The notes below the pieces were generated by a model, which saw only the letters and a list, made by a program, of their open reading frames with translations, made no database searches and was not told where the DNA came from. Positions 49,444-58,025 of a DNA stretch of 64,000 bases are shown here, in pieces. A program made the translations under genes and the position numbers. Positions within the stretch are counted from its first letter, which is position 1, and every line of letters begins with the position of its first letter. The stretch lies in contig NZ_OZ075108.1 in the NCBI RefSeq assembly GCF_964186625.1, positions 310,001-374,000 of the forward strand, written 5' to 3'. The DNA is from Asticcacaulis sp. MM231 (GTDB lineage: Bacteria; Pseudomonadota; Alphaproteobacteria; Caulobacterales; Caulobacteraceae).

Positions 49444-50529
49444 TCAAGTCGTTTCTTTTTTCTTGCGGCGCATCTTGCGCGGAAGCTGACGCAGCTTGGT
49501 CCAAAGTTTCGTTTTGGCTGGTTCGGGATAGGGTTCGAGATTGCGCAGGAACTCTTCCGCGCAGGCCCGCCACGAGAACTTTTCGGCATAGGCCCGCACG
49601 TCTTTGCGATCGATCTTGAGCGCTTCCTCGATGGCGACTTTCAGGTCTTCATTGATCGCGCCGGCGCCGGAGCCGGGAATGATATCGATGGGGCCGTGCG
49701 CCGGGAAGGCAGCGACCGGTGTGCCGGTAGCCATGGCCTCTGTGATTACCAGGCCGAAGGTGTCGGTCAGCGACGGGAAGACGAAGACGTCGGAATCGCA
49801 ATAGTAGCGCGCCAGATCATCGCCGAACTGCGGACCGGCGAAAACGGCATCAGGGTACTTTTCCTTCAGTTCTTCCAGTTGCGGTCCCTTGCCGACCAGC
49901 ACCTTGGTGCCGGGCAGGTCGAGCTTGAGGAAGGCTTCCAGGTTCTTTTCGATGGCGATGCGGCCGACATAGGTCATGATCGGGCGTGGCAGGTCGCCAT
50001 TGATCGGCTCAAGGCCAGGGCGGAACATCTCGGTATCGACGCCACGCGTCCACGGCGAGATATTGATGAAGCCGCGCGCTTCCAGATCCTTTTGCAGGGT
50101 CGGGGTCGCCACCATAACGCGGCCTGACGGCTTGTGGAACCAGCGCATGAAAGCGTAGCCGACGCTCAGGGGCACCGGCAGGCGGGCACTGACATATTCG
50201 GGAAATTTGGTATGATAGCTGGTGGTGAAGGGCAGTTTGAATTCCTGACAGACGCGCCGCGCCGCCAAGCCGACGAAGCCTTCGGTGGCGATATGGATGG
50301 CGTCGGGCTCATAATCGAGCATGATGCCGCGCACTTCCTCGTAGCAGCCAAGCGCCAGCTTGACCTCGGGATAATCAGGCCATGACACGGTCTTGAATTG
50401 GTTATAATCGATGATGTGGAACTCATGACCGAGCTTTTCACATTCCTCGATGGTGCGGCGCAGCGTCGTCACCACGCCATTGACCTGAGGTTCCCATGCG
50501 TCGGTTGCCAGCAAGATACGCAAATTCAT
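49444..50529 (-). CDS. GT4-family glycosyltransferase (alpha-mannosyltransferase-like)
   Basis: 361 residues, GT-B fold. N-terminal LLATDAWEPQVNGVVTTLRR, acceptor part SYHTKFPEYVSARLPVP, donor part YVGRIAIEKNLEAFL, then the nucleotide-sugar motif VFVFPSLTDTFGLVITEAMA (E-x7-E). Typical of the MgtA/PimB-like GDP-mannose-dependent enzymes that glycosylate diacylglycerol or glycolipids in alphaproteobacteria. Basic tail KMRRKKKETT may bind membrane surface. Single gene. Confidence 0.88.
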   Translation of the reverse strand: MNLRILLATDAWEPQVNGVVTTLRRTIEECEKLGHEFHIIDYNQFKTVSWPDYPEVKLALGCYEEVRGIMLDYEPDAIHIATEGFVGLAARRVCQEFKLPFTTSYHTKFPEYVSARLPVPLSVGYAFMRWFHKPSGRVMVATPTLQKDLEARGFINISPWTRGVDTEMFRPGLEPINGDLPRPIMTYVGRIAIEKNLEAFLKLDLPGTKVLVGKGPQLEELKEKYPDAVFAGPQFGDDLARYYCDSDVFVFPSLTDTFGLVITEAMATGTPVAAFPAHGPIDIIPGSGAGAINEDLKVAIEEALKIDRKDVRAYAEKFSWRACAEEFLRNLEPYPEPAKTKLWTKLRQLPRKMRRKKKETT

Positions 50530-50708
50530 AGTCCCTTAAGCGTGATGATAGCTTTAAATCTCCATGCCCTATTTCCTTAAGGCTTGGCAAGCGCCACATA
50601 TAGAGACACAGCCTTTGCGAAAGTTGTTTTGCGGCACTCGCTTATTGCGATGCACAAAACGTTCAGGGTGTACGAATTGCGAAGTCATTTTTCGGTTGCG
50701 CCTTGCTG

Positions 50709-50732
50709 AAAGGATGAAAATCCTTTATTTTT
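50709..50732 (+). terminator. Intrinsic terminator with no upstream gene on its strand
   Basis: AAAGGAT-GAAA-ATCCTTT-ATTTTT: 7-bp stem, GAAA tetraloop, U-tract. It points rightward, 69 bp before the TetR gene, while the nearest plus-strand gene to its left ends 1.3 kb away. It may end a small RNA transcribed from the 50530-50709 gap or act as an attenuator for the TetR gene. Confidence 0.6.
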
Positions 50733-50800
50733 AAGTCAGGAATGCCGACCTTTACGTCTATCATAACAAACGGCGTGAGACAGGGCGTAATGAAAGCACG

Positions 50801-51475
50801 ATGACCGACCGACCCAAGCCTACGCAACTGCGGGATAAAGCCGCCCCTGTCAAAGATGGCGGCGCCAAGGATACGCCCAAATCGCGGCGCACCCGCGTGC
50901 AGATTCTGGAAACGGCCATGCGCCTGTTTGCCGAGCTGGGGTATGATCGTGCTGGCAATGCCGCCATCGCCGAGGCCTGCGGTCTGACCCGCGGCGCCAT
51001 GCTGTACCACTTCCCTACCCGTGAAGATCTGGTCGAAGCCGCCGCCTGGCATATCCATGCGGCGCGTGAAGTCGCTTTTGAGGCCGAGGCCAAGAAACTG
51101 AAGCCCGATCAGGATGCGCTCGATGGTGCGATCGAGGCCTATTGGCGCCTGCTCAGTTCGGTGCCGTTTGCAGCCTTCCTGGCGTTAGAGCGCGCCGCGC
51201 GTCAGGATGTCGATGTCGCCAAGGCCATCCGTCCCGCTCAGGAAGCCTTCGATAACGCCGCCATGGGCCGCGCCACGCCGGGCTTCATCATGGCGGGCAA
51301 TGATGCGCGTTTTCAGGCCAGCCGCGATCTGGCGCGTTTCGCGCTTGACGGCATGCACCGCGCCGCTCTGACCTATGAGAATGACGCCCGTATCGAGAAC
51401 GTCCTGACCGTGATCAAACGTGCTGTCCATATGCTCAACCGCAAGGGCGACGTCACGGATTTGTGGGGCGACTGA
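50801..51475 (+). CDS. TetR-family transcriptional regulator
   Basis: 224 residues with a Lys/Arg-rich N-terminal arm of about 25 residues, a TetR HTH (about 28-75: RRTRVQILETAMRLFAELGY, GNAAIAEACGLTRGAMLYHF), and a C-terminal ligand/dimer domain. ATG 50801. Next to panD but in a separate transcription unit by spacing (81 bp). Ligand unknown. Confidence 0.9.
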   Translation: MTDRPKPTQLRDKAAPVKDGGAKDTPKSRRTRVQILETAMRLFAELGYDRAGNAAIAEACGLTRGAMLYHFPTREDLVEAAAWHIHAAREVAFEAEAKKLKPDQDALDGAIEAYWRLLSSVPFAAFLALERAARQDVDVAKAIRPAQEAFDNAAMGRATPGFIMAGNDARFQASRDLARFALDGMHRAALTYENDARIENVLTVIKRAVHMLNRKGDVTDLWGD

Positions 51476-51556
51476 TCGCTACGTTTGTCTTCTAGGTGGA
51501 CGGCGCCGGCTAACAAACGTAAAGAGGCGGCCCCCTTCCTTTTGTGAGTATTCCGC

Positions 51557-51922
51557 ATGCGTCACGTTCTCCGCTCCAAGATCCATAACGCCTATGTCAC
51601 CGAGGCCAATCTGGCCTATATCGGCTCGATCACCATCGACGAAGATCTGATGGAGGCCGTGGGGCTATGGGAAGGCGAGCGCGTCCTGGTGGTCTCCAAT
51701 ACATCGGGCCACCGTCTGGAGACCTATGTCATCACCGGCGAACGCGGTTCGGGCACCATCGCCATGAACGGGGCGGCGGCGCACCTGATCAATGAGTTGG
51801 AACAGATCATCATCATGGGTTTTGAGCTGACGGATGCACCGATTATCCCCAGTGTTGTGCTTGTTGACCGCCACAATAAACTTGACCGCTATCTGTCCGA
51901 AACACCCTCCCAAACCGTGTGA
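51557..51922 (+). CDS. panD: Aspartate 1-decarboxylase proenzyme
   Basis: 121 residues. Makes beta-alanine for pantothenate and CoA. The self-cleavage site that generates the pyruvoyl group is Gly23-Ser24 (YIGSITID), and the other active-site segments IHNAYVTEANLAYIG and GTIAMNGAAAHL are typical. Length is right for the family. Confidence 0.96.
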   Translation: MRHVLRSKIHNAYVTEANLAYIGSITIDEDLMEAVGLWEGERVLVVSNTSGHRLETYVITGERGSGTIAMNGAAAHLINELEQIIIMGFELTDAPIIPSVVLVDRHNKLDRYLSETPSQTV

Positions 51923-52005
51923 TGATTCTTGCACAGGAATTGTGAATGAGGCGAAAAAGTGTCTCGTGGTTACAAGCCCTTGAGCGGTATAGGGAAAGCG
52001 GAAAT

Positions 52006-52021
52006 TTAACCCCTCATTAAC
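52006..52021 (+). promoter_or_regulatory. CtrA-type box upstream of the ribonucleotide reductase gene
   Basis: TTAACCCCTCATTAAC matches the published CtrA consensus TTAA-N7-TTAAC exactly. It lies 168-183 bp before the ATG of nrdA, consistent with cell-cycle control of dNTP supply. Confidence 0.55.
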
Positions 52022-52074
52022 GAAAAAGTTCGCCAAAACATCGACTTGATCCTTGACGAAAACTCTGGCCTATG

Positions 52075-52121
52075 GCCCCTTATATAGACGGGCGGGGTGG
52101 CGCACACACTAGATATAGTTG
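52075..52121 (+). promoter_or_regulatory. Paired NrdR-box candidates
   Basis: ACACTAGATATAGTTG (52106-52121) closely matches the NrdR box ACACwATATATwGTGT. A weaker box, GCCCCTTATATAGACG (52075-52090), lies upstream with its centre exactly 31 bp away. Two boxes about 31 bp apart is the known layout for the NrdR repressor of ribonucleotide reductase genes. Confidence 0.65.
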
Positions 52122-52188
52122 TTCGCGTCTCCCATATGGGTAGTCTCCGGGTACGGAGCGATTTTGAGATTTAAGGGTTTAGTAGACG

Positions 52189-54072
52189 ATGTCAGCGAAC
52201 GAAGCAGTCAAGCGTGAAACAGGTGCCTCCAACTCCCACCGCATGGCGGTCCGCCCGAAGGAGCGCACGGAGTTCAAGCTGGTCACCAAGGTCGTAACCG
52301 ACCCTTCGCGCGATTCGCTGCTGACCGATTTCGGCAAGACCACGCTCGACGACCGTTATCTGATGCCGGGCGAAACCTATCAGGACATGTTTGCCCGCGT
52401 CGCCACCACCTATGCTGACGATGCCGACCATGCCCAGCGCATCTACGATTACATCTCGCGCCTGTGGTTCATGCCCGCCACGCCCGTTCTCTCGAATGGC
52501 GGCGCCAAGCGCGGCTTGCCCATCTCCTGCTTCCTCAACGCTGTGCCCGATAATCTCGAAGGCATCGTGTCGATCTGGAACGAAAACGTTGCTCTTGCCT
52601 CTAATGGCGGTGGCATCGGCACCTATTGGGGCGGCGTCCGCTCGATCGGTGAAAAGGTCAAGGGCGCCGGTCAGACCTCCGGCATCATCCCCTTCATCCG
52701 CGTCATGGATTCGCTGACCCTCGCCATTTCGCAAGGTTCGCTTCGCCGCGGTTCGGCCGCCGTCTACATCGACGTCTTCCACCCTGAAATCGAAGAGTTC
52801 CTCGAAATCCGCAAGGCTTCGGGCGACTTCAACCGCAAATCGCTAAACCTCCACCACGGCATTGGCATCACCGACGAGTTTATGGAAGCCGTGCGCGACG
52901 GTACGCCGTTCGGCCTGCGTTCGCCCAAGAACGACGAAATCGTGCGCTTCATCGATGCCCGCTCGTTGTGGCAGAAGATCTTAGAGATCCGCCTGCAAAC
53001 CGGCGAGCCCTATCTGATCTTCTCCGATACGGTTAACCGTGCCATGCCCGCGCACCAGCGCGAACTGGGCCTGAAGGTCCGTCAATCGAACCTGTGCTCG
53101 GAAATCATGCTGCACACCGGCGTCGATCACCTCGGCAAGGACCGCACCGCCGTGTGCTGCCTGTCGTCGGTCAATGCTGAGACCTTCCTGGAATGGCGCG
53201 ATCAGCCGGGCTTCATCGAAGACATCATGCGCTTCCTCGATAACGTGCTGGAAGATTTCATCCAGTGCGCGCCGGGTTCGATGGACAACGCCGTCTATTC
53301 CGCCATCCGTGAGCGTTCGGTCGGCCTCGGCCTGATGGGCTTCCATTCCTTCCTGCAATCGCAGAATGTGGCGTTTGAATTGGCCATGGCCAAGTCGTGG
53401 AACATGCGCCTGTTCAAGCACCTGCGCCGCGAAGCCGACAAGGCCTCGGTCAAGCTGGCCGAAGAGCGTGGCCCTTGCGAGGATGCCGCCGAGCGAGGCG
53501 TCATGGAACGCTTCTCGCACAAGCTGGCCATCGCCCCCACCGCTTCGATCTCGATCATCTGCGGTGGTACCTCGGCCGGCATCGAGCCTATCCCGGCCAA
53601 TATCTATACCCACAAGACCCTGTCAGGCTCCTTCGCCGTCAAGAACCCTTATCTGGTGAAGCTGCTCGAAGACAAGGGCCAGAACACCACGGACATCTGG
53701 AACTCGATCGTCGAGCATGAAGGTTCGGTCCAGCACCTTGATTTTCTCGACGAAGGCGAAAAGGGCGTGTTCAAGACCGCGTTTGAACTCGACCAGCGCT
53801 GGGTTATCGAACTGGCTGCCGATCGTACGCCGGAAATTTGCCAGTCTCAGTCGCTGAACGTCTTCCTGCCCGGCGATGTCGACAAGTGGGATCTCCACAT
53901 GCTGCACTGGACCGCCTGGGAGCAAGGCGTGAAATCGCTCTATTACCTGCGCTCCAAGTCGGTGCAGCGCGCGGCCTTCGCCGGTTCAGAAGCGGTCGAT
54001 CAAAATGTGATCGCTGCGGACATCATGAGCACGCCGAAGACGGATTACGAAGAGTGCTTGGCCTGTCAGTAG
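52189..54072 (+). CDS. nrdA: Ribonucleoside-diphosphate reductase alpha subunit
   Basis: Reduces ribonucleotides to deoxyribonucleotides. 627 residues. The N-terminal ATP-cone of large NrdA proteins is not recognisable, so the length is short. Active-site landmarks: ATPVLSNGGAKRGLPISCFL (first Cys), SNGGGIGTYWG, RQSNLCSEIML (radical Cys/Asn/Glu region) and TAVCCLSSVN, plus APTASISIICGGTSAGIEPI. The C-terminal CLACQ supplies the exchange cysteines for glutaredoxin/thioredoxin. ATG 52189. The beta subunit is not in this window. A strong terminator follows. Confidence 0.93.
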   Translation: MSANEAVKRETGASNSHRMAVRPKERTEFKLVTKVVTDPSRDSLLTDFGKTTLDDRYLMPGETYQDMFARVATTYADDADHAQRIYDYISRLWFMPATPVLSNGGAKRGLPISCFLNAVPDNLEGIVSIWNENVALASNGGGIGTYWGGVRSIGEKVKGAGQTSGIIPFIRVMDSLTLAISQGSLRRGSAAVYIDVFHPEIEEFLEIRKASGDFNRKSLNLHHGIGITDEFMEAVRDGTPFGLRSPKNDEIVRFIDARSLWQKILEIRLQTGEPYLIFSDTVNRAMPAHQRELGLKVRQSNLCSEIMLHTGVDHLGKDRTAVCCLSSVNAETFLEWRDQPGFIEDIMRFLDNVLEDFIQCAPGSMDNAVYSAIRERSVGLGLMGFHSFLQSQNVAFELAMAKSWNMRLFKHLRREADKASVKLAEERGPCEDAAERGVMERFSHKLAIAPTASISIICGGTSAGIEPIPANIYTHKTLSGSFAVKNPYLVKLLEDKGQNTTDIWNSIVEHEGSVQHLDFLDEGEKGVFKTAFELDQRWVIELAADRTPEICQSQSLNVFLPGDVDKWDLHMLHWTAWEQGVKSLYYLRSKSVQRAAFAGSEAVDQNVIAADIMSTPKTDYEECLACQ

Positions 54073-54104
54073 CAGGCTGATTTCCCGATATTTCAAGACA
54101 TTAA

Positions 54105-54134
54105 GGTGGTGAGCTCAGGCTCTCCACCTTTTTT
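54105..54134 (+). terminator. Intrinsic terminator after nrdA
   Basis: GGTGGTGAGC-TCAG-GCTCTCCACC-TTTTTT, 10-bp stem with one mismatch and a six-U tract. Confidence 0.9.
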
Positions 54135-54140
54135 CTGGCG

Positions 54141-55256
54141 TCATGCCAATGGCGCAACTCTTGTGAATTTGGCGCCGAGAGCTATTAGGAAAATATCATC
54201 GCTGAAACGTCGGCAAATAGCAGAACGTAATCCGCCTCGGCTACTTTTCAGTCGGCTTTTCATTGACGATGGGTGCCGATGAATTTTTTTCTGCATGTCA
54301 CCGATGCGCAGGACAACCGGCCCCAGGATAACCAGGAACAGAACGGGCAGGAAGAAGACGATCATGGGGACAGTAAGCTGCGCCGGCAAGGCAGCGGCCT
54401 TCTTTTCGGCGGCGGACAGGCGCATCTCGCGGTTTTCCTTGGCCATGACGCGCAGGGCGGTGCCAAGTGGCGTGCCGTACTTTTCCGCCTGGATCATGGC
54501 GGTGCAGACCGCCTTGATGCCGGGGTGATTGGTGCGCTTGGCAAGGCCGTCATAGGCCTGGCGGCGTTCGGGCAAATAGGACAGTTCGGCGACCAGAAGC
54601 GAAAGTTCCTCCGCCAGCTCAATGGACGACGGGCCCATTTCTGCGGCCACCTTTTGCAGGGCCGTTTCGATCGACATGCCGGCCTCAACCGAGATCAGCA
54701 GCAGGTCAAGCGAATCCGGGAAAGCAGACATGATGGAAAGGCGTCGCTTGCTGGCCTTGTTTTTGATGTAGATATTGGGCGCGTAATAGCCGGCCACGAA
54801 GGCGCCGACGGTAATCAGCATCTTGATTTGAAAAGAGTAATGCCCAACATCGACAATGAACATTTCAAACGCGGCAAGGGCGCCCAGAACGAAGGGCATG
54901 GCAAGGCGGAAGAAATAAAAGGTAGAGACGGGCTTAGGGCCGCGATAGCCTGCCATGGCCAGATTATCGACCACCTTCGGGTCTTCCAGAAGCTTTTTCA
55001 GGTTCAGCTTTTCGACGAGAGCGCGGTAAGGGCTGGTATCGGTATGGCGCAGCCCTTGACTGCCGGCCGCCACACCTTGTCGTGACAGGCGCCGCAGTTC
55101 ATCACGGCGTGTGGCCACAGCCTTCATGCGCTTGTCGAGTTGCTCGCCCGACATCAGGCTCTGACCAAGCGTGATGACTGTAAAGAAAACGAGCAGCGCC
55201 ACGCCTCCGGCGATCAGGTTGCTTGGGTTCATAACAAAGGCGGCGAAATCCTGCAT
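54141..55256 (-). CDS. tadC: Tad pilus inner-membrane platform protein TadC (CpaH)
   Basis: 371 residues as read. GSPII_F-type domain (about 180-310: SAFPDSLDLLLISVEAGMSI, LVAELSYLPERRQAYDGLAK) with flanking membrane helices near 15-35, 105-150 and 300-325 (QLTVPMIVFFLPVLFLVILG). With TadB it forms the platform on which the CpaF ATPase drives Flp pilus assembly and retraction. After GDMQKK the frame passes a run of seven A (54284-54290) and gains a 45-residue basic tail; one more A would give a short NSSAPIVNEKPTEK ending. Last gene of the operon. Confidence 0.9.
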   Translation of the reverse strand: MQDFAAFVMNPSNLIAGGVALLVFFTVITLGQSLMSGEQLDKRMKAVATRRDELRRLSRQGVAAGSQGLRHTDTSPYRALVEKLNLKKLLEDPKVVDNLAMAGYRGPKPVSTFYFFRLAMPFVLGALAAFEMFIVDVGHYSFQIKMLITVGAFVAGYYAPNIYIKNKASKRRLSIMSAFPDSLDLLLISVEAGMSIETALQKVAAEMGPSSIELAEELSLLVAELSYLPERRQAYDGLAKRTNHPGIKAVCTAMIQAEKYGTPLGTALRVMAKENREMRLSAAEKKAAALPAQLTVPMIVFFLPVLFLVILGPVVLRIGDMQKKIHRHPSSMKSRLKSSRGGLRSAICRRFSDDIFLIALGAKFTRVAPLA

Positions 55257-55268
55257 GTGCGGCCTTCT

Positions 55269-56264
55269 CTAGAACTTGAAGTTGATCATTTTGCGCATCA
55301 TCATGATGCCGCAGAACATCCAGAAAACACCGCCCAGCAACATCATCTGACCGCGCACATCTGTGAACATGATGGCGAGGTAATCCGGACGTGTTACAGA
55401 GATCATGACGCCCACGCCCGGAGGCAAAACGCCGATGATCGAGGCCGAGGCAATGGCTTCTGACGACAGCGCCTTGATCTTTTCACGCATCATCTTGCGT
55501 GCGCGCAGCACAGTCGACAGATTGCCCAGGGCTTCGGACAGGTTTCCACCCGTCTTGGCCTGGATGGCGATGACGATGGTGAAAAAGCGCAGTTCCGGTG
55601 CGGGCATGTGCTCGCTCATCTTTTCCAGCGCGCCATCCAGCGACATACCCACGGCGACGTTTTCAACCAGCCGCTGGAACTCAGGACCGAGCGGCGCCGC
55701 GCATTCCTTGGCGACCAGTTTCAGGCCGTCATTGACCGGCAGGCCGGACTTGATGCCGCGCACGATAATGTCCATGGCATTGGGGAATTCTTCGGTGAAT
55801 TTCTTGATGCGGCCCGCCGCCATAAAGCCAAGCACCCAGCGCGGCAAGCCATAGCAGCCGACGGCGGCCGCGCCCGCAGCAACACCCAGACGGCCAAGGA
55901 ACGGCATCTGGTTCAGCAACAGGAGGGGAACGATAAAGGCTACGGCGCCGATAATACCGCTGTAGATCCAGAACTGTGTGGTGTTGGGCGTCAGACCGGC
56001 GTGCAACATGCGGGCACGCAAGGTCAGACGTGCCTTGCGCTCACGCTTTTCAGCCTCTTTAAGCTGCTCTGTGATCTGCTTGCGGCGTTCTTCAGGTGTC
56101 TTTGCGGCATTCTTCTGGCGTTTGGTGCGCGTATTGGTACCAAGGCCAATGGTTTGTGTGCGCTTGGTCAGCGCGGCCGAGCCGCCGCCGCCACTGGTGA
56201 AGGCGAAGCCGAGGCTGGCGATGATGACAAAGCCCAGAAAGGCGATCAGGAGGGTCGTTAACAT
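55269..56264 (-). CDS. tadB: Tad pilus inner-membrane platform protein TadB (CpaG)
   Basis: 331 residues. N-terminal membrane helix (LIAFLGFVIIASLGFAFTSG), a basic cytoplasmic stretch with KRQKNAAKTPEERRKQITEQ, further membrane helices (about 105-150), a GSPII_F domain (EFPNAMDIIVRGIKSGLPVN, FVIAIQAKTGGNLSEALGNL) and C-terminal helices. Pairs with TadC 12 bp downstream. Confidence 0.92.
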   Translation of the reverse strand: MLTTLLIAFLGFVIIASLGFAFTSGGGGSAALTKRTQTIGLGTNTRTKRQKNAAKTPEERRKQITEQLKEAEKRERKARLTLRARMLHAGLTPNTTQFWIYSGIIGAVAFIVPLLLLNQMPFLGRLGVAAGAAAVGCYGLPRWVLGFMAAGRIKKFTEEFPNAMDIIVRGIKSGLPVNDGLKLVAKECAAPLGPEFQRLVENVAVGMSLDGALEKMSEHMPAPELRFFTIVIAIQAKTGGNLSEALGNLSTVLRARKMMREKIKALSSEAIASASIIGVLPPGVGVMISVTRPDYLAIMFTDVRGQMMLLGGVFWMFCGIMMMRKMINFKF

Positions 56265-56321
56265 GTAAGCACGCTGCCGCTGGCCCTGCTTGAGCGCAGT
56301 TGGGAGCCAGAACGTTCATGG

Positions 56322-58013
56322 CTATTCGCTGGCATCGAGGGCCTCCGCCAGTTCGCGCTCAAGGCCATAATACTTGGCGCGGTCCCAAAAGCGCGGGCGA
56401 CCGATGCCGGTGGAGCGGTGACGACCGATGATCTTGCCTTGCTTGTCTTCGCCTTCCATCTCGTAGATGAAGAGATCCTGGGTCACGATGACATCGCCTT
56501 CGAGGCCCAGCACTTCGGTGACGTGGGTGATGCGGCGCGAACCATCGCGCAGGCGGGCGGCCTGAACGATGATGTCGATCGAGCCGACGATCATTTCGCG
56601 GATGGTGCGCGAGGGCAAGCCGTAGCCGCCCATAGTGATCATCAATTCTAGACGTGACACGGCTTCGCGCGGCGAGTTGGCGTGGAGCGTGCCCATAGAG
56701 CCATCGTGGCCCGTGTTCATGGCCTGCAGCAGGTCGAAGGCTTCAGGTCCGCGGACTTCGCCGACGATGATACGTTCGGGGCGCATACGCAGACAGTTCT
56801 TGACCAGATCGCGCATGGTGATCGTGCCCTGACCTTCGAGGTTGGGCGGGCGTGTTTCCAGGCGGACGACGTGCGGTTGCTGGAGTTGCAGTTCGGCGGC
56901 GTCCTCACAGGTGATGACGCGCTCGGTCGGATCGATAAAGGCCGTCAATGTATTGAGAAGGGTGGTCTTTCCGGAGCCCGTACCCCCCGAAATCAGAATG
57001 TTACAGCGCGAGGCGCCGATAACGCCGAGCACACGCGCACCTTCGGGGCTGATGGAGCCGAACTCCACCAGATTGCGCATGGTCAGCTTGTCTTTTTTGA
57101 ATTTACGAATGGTGAGCGTGGGGCCATCGAGCGCCAGCGGGGGCGCGATAACGTTGACGCGCGAACCATCGGGTAAGCGGGCGTCGCAGACCGGTGAGCT
57201 TTCGTCGACGCGGCGGCCGACCTGGCTGACAATTCGCTGGCAGATGTTCATAAGCTGCTGGTTGTCGCGGAAGCGGACATTGGTGAGTTGCACCTTGCCG
57301 CCGACTTCGATGAAGACCCGCGACGCACCATTGACCATGATGTCGGCGATGTCGTCGCGCGCCAGCAGAGGCTCCAGCGGGCCATAGCCAAGCACGTCGT
57401 TGATGATGTCCTGAACGAGGTTGTCCTGTTCGGACACCGACATCGAGACGTTCTTGATCGCCACGAGTTCGGCTACGATATCGCGGATTTCTTCGGAAGC
57501 CGCCTTATGGTCGAGCGAGGCCAACTGGCTCAGGTCAATGGTGTTCAAAAGAGCGTTGAAGATCGCTGTCTTGGTGGCGTGATAATAGTCCGACTGTTCG
57601 CGAACGATCTCGGTGACCGCCTGCGCCTGGTTCATTTGCTCAAGGCCCTGTGCCAGCTTCGCCTTGGCGGCAGCCGGGGCTGCCGCAGCTTTGTCGCTGC
57701 CACCGACGCGTTTTTCCTGGCTGAGTTCGGGCAGGGCGGTGCGGACGGTGCCGGTGTTCTGGGCTGAGGCTTTACCGTCCAAGGTCTGCGGACGGGTGAC
57801 GATATCAGAATTGGCAGAAGCAGGCGGTGGCGCACTGCCGTTTTTCTTGCTCAGAGCCTGTGCGCGCTCTTCGGCGCCACGGGCAGCGTCCTGAAATCCG
57901 GGCGCACTCATACCCGCCGTCTGCGAACCGCCGGATGTGGGGGCGGCCGCGGGGGGGGCGGGTTTGGAGCCTAAGCCCCGATTCTCTTGTGCCGTCGGAC
58001 GTTTGCCAAACAC
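56322..58013 (-). CDS. cpaF: Tad pilus assembly ATPase CpaF (TadA)
   Basis: 563 residues. A Pro/Ala-rich disordered N-terminus of about 120 residues precedes the secretion ATPase: Walker [15 protein letters not shown] (about 338-351), Asp box [20 protein letters not shown], Walker [21 protein letters not shown], His box [16 protein letters not shown]. Hydrolyses ATP to extend and retract the Flp pilus. GTG start at 58013. It lies 57 bp before tadB. Confidence 0.95.
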   Translation of the reverse strand: MFGKRPTAQENRGLGSKPAPPAAAPTSGGSQTAGMSAPGFQDAARGAEERAQALSKKNGSAPPPASANSDIVTRPQTLDGKASAQNTGTVRTALPELSQEKRVGGSDKAAAAPAAAKAKLAQGLEQMNQAQAVTEIVREQSDYYHATKTAIFNALLNTIDLSQLASLDHKAASEEIRDIVAELVAIKNVSMSVSEQDNLVQDIINDVLGYGPLEPLLARDDIADIMVNGASRVFIEVGGKVQLTNVRFRDNQQLMNICQRIVSQVGRRVDESSPVCDARLPDGSRVNVIAPPLALDGPTLTIRKFKKDKLTMRNLVEFGSISPEGARVLGVIGASRCNILISGGTGSGKTTLLNTLTAFIDPTERVITCEDAAELQLQQPHVVRLETRPPNLEGQGTITMRDLVKNCLRMRPERIIVGEVRGPEAFDLLQAMNTGHDGSMGTLHANSPREAVSRLELMITMGGYGLPSRTIREMIVGSIDIIVQAARLRDGSRRITHVTEVLGLEGDVIVTQDLFIYEMEGEDKQGKIIGRHRSTGIGRPRFWDRAKYYGLERELAEALDASE

Positions 58014-58025
58014 GTTGGGTGTGCC

